A stretch of 64,000 bases of DNA from contig JAXMBZ010000001.1 in NCBI GenBank assembly GCA_046349615.1, forward strand, positions 620,001 through 684,000, read 5' to 3'. The notes beneath the pieces were generated by a model. It saw only the letters and a list, made by a program, of their open reading frames with translations, was not told the origin of the DNA and made no database searches. This DNA comes from JADJNY01 sp046349615. GTDB taxonomy: Bacteria > Planctomycetota > UBA1135 > GCA-002686595. Of this stretch, positions 60,852-64,000 are shown piece by piece. Numbering within the stretch: position 1 is the stretch's first letter; the number at the start of each line of letters is the position of its first letter. The position numbers and the translations under genes are program-made.

Positions 60852-60857
60852 ACGCGC

Positions 60858-63506
60858 ATGTCCCTCGTCACCACGATCGCGGGCCGCAGTCTCCGTCAGC
60901 GCCCCGCGCGCACGTTCTTCTCGGTGCTCGGCATCGCGCTCGGCATCGCGACGGTCGTCGGCGTGTTCACGCTCGACCACAACACGCTGCTCGGGCTCGC
61001 GCTGCCCGGCACGAACGACTGGCGTCCCGCGCTCGAAGTTCGCCCCGCGGAAGGCGTCGTCGATCCGAAGGCGGAGCTCGAGCGCACCGTCGGCGTCGCG
61101 AGCGTCTCGAGCGTCGTGCAGAACGAGGCCGTCGTGCGCCGCCGCGACCCGCGCCCCGCCGGAACGAGCACGCAGCGCGTGCGCGAGAGCGCGAGCGACG
61201 CGCCGGGCGAGGACAAGACGCGCGCGCGGCTCTTCGCGCTCGACGCGGACGCGCTCGGCCGCATCGACGCGGTGCGCTTGCTCGAAGGACGCTTGCTCGA
61301 TCCGACGTCGAAGACGCGCGAGGTGCTCGTCGGCGTCGGTCTCGCCGAATCCCTCGGGCTGCAGCTCGGCGACGTCCTGCTCCTCTCGCGTCCGCTGCGT
61401 CCGCCCGCGGAGCAGTGCGTCGACGGCGAGTTGAAGCGGCCCGAGCGGCGCGCCGGCGAGCTCGCGCCCGAGCTCGATTTCGTCGTCGCGGGCATCCTCG
61501 CGAAGGAGAACCTCGGCCGACGCGCGCAGGGCGTCGTGCTCGTGATCGACGCGGGCTGGGCGAAGGAGCTCTACCACGGCGCGCGCCTCGACCCCGTGTA
61601 CTGGGTCAAGCAGGACCCGAAGGTCGACGTCGAGAAGCTGCGCGCGAGCCTCGGCGGATCGTTCTCGTACGAGCTCAACAAGAGCGTGCTCGTCGGCGCG
61701 GCGGCGGACGAGCGCGCCTTCCGAAACGGCGTGCGCATGGCGGGGCTGCTCGCGCTCGTGCTCGGGCTCTACGTCATCTTCCACACGCTGTCGATCTCGC
61801 TCGTCGAGCGCGTGCGCGAGGTCGCGACGCTCGACGCGCTCGGCGCGACGCGGCGACAGATCACGCGCGTGTTCCTCGCGGAGGCGGTCGTCATCGCCGG
61901 GCTCGCGGCGGCGGTCGGCATCGCGGGCGGGCTCGGGCTCGCGCGCGTGCTGCTGCTCTTCGGCGTGACGACGCTCGGCACCGGACACCGCATCACGACG
62001 TTCGACGTGCCGTGGCCCGAGGTCGCGGCGCTCACCGCCGCCGGCGTCGGCATCGCGCTGCTCGGCTCGGTGTACCCGCTCCTGCGCGCGCGCCACACGA
62101 GCAGCGCGCAGGCGTTGCGCGGCGAGGAGCACCTCGGGAACGCGGGCGTCGCGCGCGGATTCCACCTGTTCGCGGCGCTCCTGCTCGTCGGACTGCTGCC
62201 CGGGCTCTACTTCGTGATCGTGCCGGTCGTGGGGGAGGCGCAGGGCGAGCTCGTCGGCGCCGTGCTCGTCGGCGTCGGGTTCCTCGCGCTGCTCGTCGTG
62301 CTGCCGCTCGTCGTGCCCGCGCTCTTCAACCGCGTGTCGAGCGCCATCGCGCGTCCGCTCGCGACGGCGTGGACGTTCAGCGGGCGCATGGCCGCGCGCT
62401 CGATCCGCGAGAGCCGCACGCGCGTGCCCGTCTCCGCCGCGGCGCTCGCGCTCGTCGCGGCCGCGTTCGTCGGCCTCAAGGGCATGACGCGCAGCCTGCG
62501 CGCGGAGATCGAGCACTGGGCGCAGGGCGCGATCGTCGACAAGGTGTACCTCGGCGGCCTCGAAAACGTCCCGCTCGCCGAGCTGCGCGCGCAGTTCGCG
62601 CGCTACCCGGGCTTCGTCGCGCTCGAGAACGGCGGAGCGCGCAGCTACGTGCCGTTCCTCCTGCTCGGCGAACGCGTGAGCGAGCTCGCGTCCTTCGGTC
62701 CGTTGAAGGACGACCCCGTGCTCGCCGCGGAGTTCGCGAAGGGACGGAGCGTGATCGTCTCGAGGCGCCTCGCGAAACACCTCGGCTACCACGTCGGCGA
62801 CCGCGTGCACGTCGGCAACGCGAGCGGCGCGGTGCAGGACCTGACCGTGCTCGCGATCACCGACGCGTACGGCTACTTCCCGCACCCCGACGAGCGCATC
62901 TACGGCGTCGTCAGCGACGACTTCGTGCGCCGCGCGTTCTGCATCGACGTCGAGCGCGTGAGCGAGTGCGCCGTCGTGCTCCAGCCCGGCACCGATCCCG
63001 ACGTCGTGAAGGCGGCGGTGCGCGAGCTCTACCCCGACCTGCGCGTCCTGCGCTACGAGCCCGGCCGCGCGCTGCTCGACGCGCACCTCGCGGACATCGA
63101 CCGCGACTTCCGGCTCTTCGACCTCATCCTCGCGCTGACCGCGCTGCTCGCGGGGCTCGGCGTGTTGAACGGGCAACTGCTCGCCGCGCTCGAGCGCGCG
63201 AAGGAACTCGGCGTGCTCAAGGCGCTCGGCACGAGCCGCCGTCAGATCGCGGGCATGGTGCTCTGCGAGGCGCTCGTGATCGGGCTCTTCGGCGGCCTGC
63301 TCGGCACGGCGCTCGGCGCGGGGCTGACGCCGGTCATCGTGCGCGCGCTCGAGGGGCTCTCCGGCCTCGAGCTGCCGCACGTGGGGGCGGGGCCGTGGCT
63401 CGTCCTGTGTCCGCTCGGCGCGGTCGTGGTCGCGGTCCTCGCCGCGCTCTACCCGATCCTGCGGATGCAGCGGATGGACGCGGTCGCGGCCGTGCGGACG
63501 GGGTGA
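60858..63506 (+). CDS. ABC transporter permease with two FtsX-like units
   Basis: An 882-residue permease. It begins with RSLRQRPARTFFSVLGIALGIATVVGVFTL (first helix of an MacB/FtsX unit), a large extracytoplasmic domain, then three helices with VREVATLDALGATRRQITRVFLAEAVVIAG, the FtsX coupling signature. A second unit repeats this with RAKELGVLKALGTSRRQIAGMVLCEALVIGLFGG near the C-terminus. The double FtsX arrangement is seen in DevC/YknZ-like and in large lipoprotein exporters (about 800-900 residues). It is co-transcribed with the ATPase gene. Substrate unknown. Confidence 0.92.
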   Translation: MSLVTTIAGRSLRQRPARTFFSVLGIALGIATVVGVFTLDHNTLLGLALPGTNDWRPALEVRPAEGVVDPKAELERTVGVASVSSVVQNEAVVRRRDPRPAGTSTQRVRESASDAPGEDKTRARLFALDADALGRIDAVRLLEGRLLDPTSKTREVLVGVGLAESLGLQLGDVLLLSRPLRPPAEQCVDGELKRPERRAGELAPELDFVVAGILAKENLGRRAQGVVLVIDAGWAKELYHGARLDPVYWVKQDPKVDVEKLRASLGGSFSYELNKSVLVGAAADERAFRNGVRMAGLLALVLGLYVIFHTLSISLVERVREVATLDALGATRRQITRVFLAEAVVIAGLAAAVGIAGGLGLARVLLLFGVTTLGTGHRITTFDVPWPEVAALTAAGVGIALLGSVYPLLRARHTSSAQALRGEEHLGNAGVARGFHLFAALLLVGLLPGLYFVIVPVVGEAQGELVGAVLVGVGFLALLVVLPLVVPALFNRVSSAIARPLATAWTFSGRMAARSIRESRTRVPVSAAALALVAAAFVGLKGMTRSLRAEIEHWAQGAIVDKVYLGGLENVPLAELRAQFARYPGFVALENGGARSYVPFLLLGERVSELASFGPLKDDPVLAAEFAKGRSVIVSRRLAKHLGYHVGDRVHVGNASGAVQDLTVLAITDAYGYFPHPDERIYGVVSDDFVRRAFCIDVERVSECAVVLQPGTDPDVVKAAVRELYPDLRVLRYEPGRALLDAHLADIDRDFRLFDLILALTALLAGLGVLNGQLLAALERAKELGVLKALGTSRRQIAGMVLCEALVIGLFGGLLGTALGAGLTPVIVRALEGLSGLELPHVGAGPWLVLCPLGAVVVAVLAALYPILRMQRMDAVAAVRTG

Positions 63507-63652
63507 GGGAGCGGGCGGCCGGGCGCCTGTCCGGCGGGGCGGGCCGGGGGCGCGAGCCCCGCCTCATGAGGAGGAGGCGTCAGCGCGGAGCCCTCGCCCC
63601 GTTCCCATTCCGCCGGCCCCGAACCGGCCCCGGGCCGAAACGCCCTGAAGGA

Positions 63653-63680
63653 TTGCACCCGCGAAGCCGATGGGTATACT
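63653..63680 (+). promoter_or_regulatory. Sigma-70-like promoter of tRNA-Asp
   Basis: TTGCAC at 63653-63658 and TATACT at 63675-63680, spacer 16. Transcription would start about 63687, ten bases before the mature tRNA. This is the best -35/-10 pair in the window. Confidence 0.75.
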
Positions 63681-63696
63681 CCCGACCCCCAAGAGC

Positions 63697-63773
63697 GGGG
63701 ACGTAGCTCAATCGGTTAGAGTACCGGCCTGTCACGCCGGTGGTTGCGGGTTCGAGTCCCGTCGTCCTCGCCA
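63697..63773 (+). tRNA. tRNA-Asp (GTC)
   Basis: The cloverleaf folds: acceptor stem GGGGACG with CGTCCTC (one G-U pair), D arm with AGCTCAATCGGTTAGAGT, anticodon stem CCGGC/GCCGG around CTGTCAC, which places anticodon GTC at 63731-63733, T arm GGGTTCGAGTCCC, and an encoded CCA. It decodes the Asp codons GAC and GAU. Confidence 0.97.
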
Positions 63774-64000
63774 TCTCCTGCCCCGGGAATGGCGTTTTCA
63801 GGGCCCCCAGCGGGGTTCGGGGCTGCACCGAGGTGCAAGCCGGTGCGTGTCGCGGCGGTACGCGACGCCAAGCAGGACGCCAAGACAGACGGGCTGCCGG
63901 CTCCACCGCCCAGTGAGACAGCGGCGCTCGACTGCGCATCCGAGGTGCGTGGAGCGATCGAGGGCAGCCCGCGCAGGGCGTCGCGCTCGTCATGCGGGGT
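63774..64000 (+). other. Downstream flank of tRNA-Asp, no gene recognised
   Basis: No complete gene is visible before the window ends. A short plus-strand frame (from about 63840) reads KPVRVAAVRDAKQDAKTD, without a family pattern. A tRNA 3' end is a frequent integration site, so an island could begin here, but nothing in these bases proves it. Confidence 0.3.

Noticed and set aside
63580..63993. Minus-strand open frame of 137 codons with the string GLEPATTGVTGRYSNRLSY
   Set aside because: This is the well-known artefact of translating the antisense strand of a tRNA gene; it lies over tRNA-Asp.
63774..64000. An integrated element at the tRNA-Asp 3' end
   Set aside because: No integrase or duplicated tRNA end is visible before the window stops.

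Overview
The window is about 72% G+C by eye, densely coded, and has few clear -35 boxes. It most likely comes from a Planctomycetota bacterium. The main pointer is a secreted sedolisin-type peptidase (17763-20039) whose C-terminus has the CxGD, CPC, GDGLCC and FCTS pattern common in secreted planctomycete proteins. Tandem families of secreted proteins without clear function fit the same picture. The assignment is an inference from sequence style, not from a marker gene.

Region by region: 1-991 holds the end of an SDR gene and a RidA-like gene, closed by a terminator. 1141-7704 is a copper operon: candidate CsoR-type promoter, CopZ-like chaperone, CopA ATPase, CsoR, a secreted protein with three CPxxG motifs, a TolC-type lipoprotein and a Tat-exported multicopper oxidase. 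7783-9450 has two paralogous membrane proteins and a small EF-Tu-like protein. 9457-17712 is a CzcCBA heavy-metal efflux cassette in which the outer membrane factor carries one amber codon. It is flanked by two direct-oriented paralogues of a predicted outer-membrane protein; the left copy has two in-frame UGA codons. 17763-20039 is the S53 peptidase. 20282-22649 is acyl-CoA metabolism (enoyl-CoA hydratase, acyl-CoA dehydrogenase) plus a thioredoxin-like [2Fe-2S] ferredoxin. 23377-24713 looks like an IS1-related insertion. 24764-30767 has a kynureninase-like PLP enzyme, a 50-bp tandem repeat block, a probable pseudokinase, a quinone oxidoreductase and a benzoate-CoA-ligase-type enzyme. 30881-33102 holds two tandem secreted paralogues. 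33694-36567 has a creatininase-family protein, a thioesterase, a DinB protein and MetF. 37383-38206 is a two-gene module with a HEPN-like protein. 38253-42225 (minus) has an NHL propeller, a thioredoxin-like/helical repeat protein, beta-carbonic anhydrase and Mrp.

42483-53843 (minus) is a complete chemotaxis operon in the order cheA, three mcp genes, cheW, cheR, cheY, cheD, cheB. The three receptors have nearly identical signalling domains and all end in DDGFIEF, which I read as a tether for the adaptation enzymes. One receptor has a CxxCH motif in a Tll0287-like sensor domain, suggesting a haem-based redox or gas sensor.

54081-63773 holds a small MshEN-like protein, queC followed by a 122-bp palindromic mobile element and a diverged fragment of a second queC, two stand-alone secretin-N-domain-like proteins, MazG, a membrane glycosyltransferase-like protein, a LolD/MacB-type ABC exporter pair and tRNA-Asp.

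The best candidates for something undescribed are the chemoreceptor tail and haem receptor, the palindromic element beside the queC relic, the HEPN two-gene module, and the decayed efflux cassette between outer-membrane protein paralogues.
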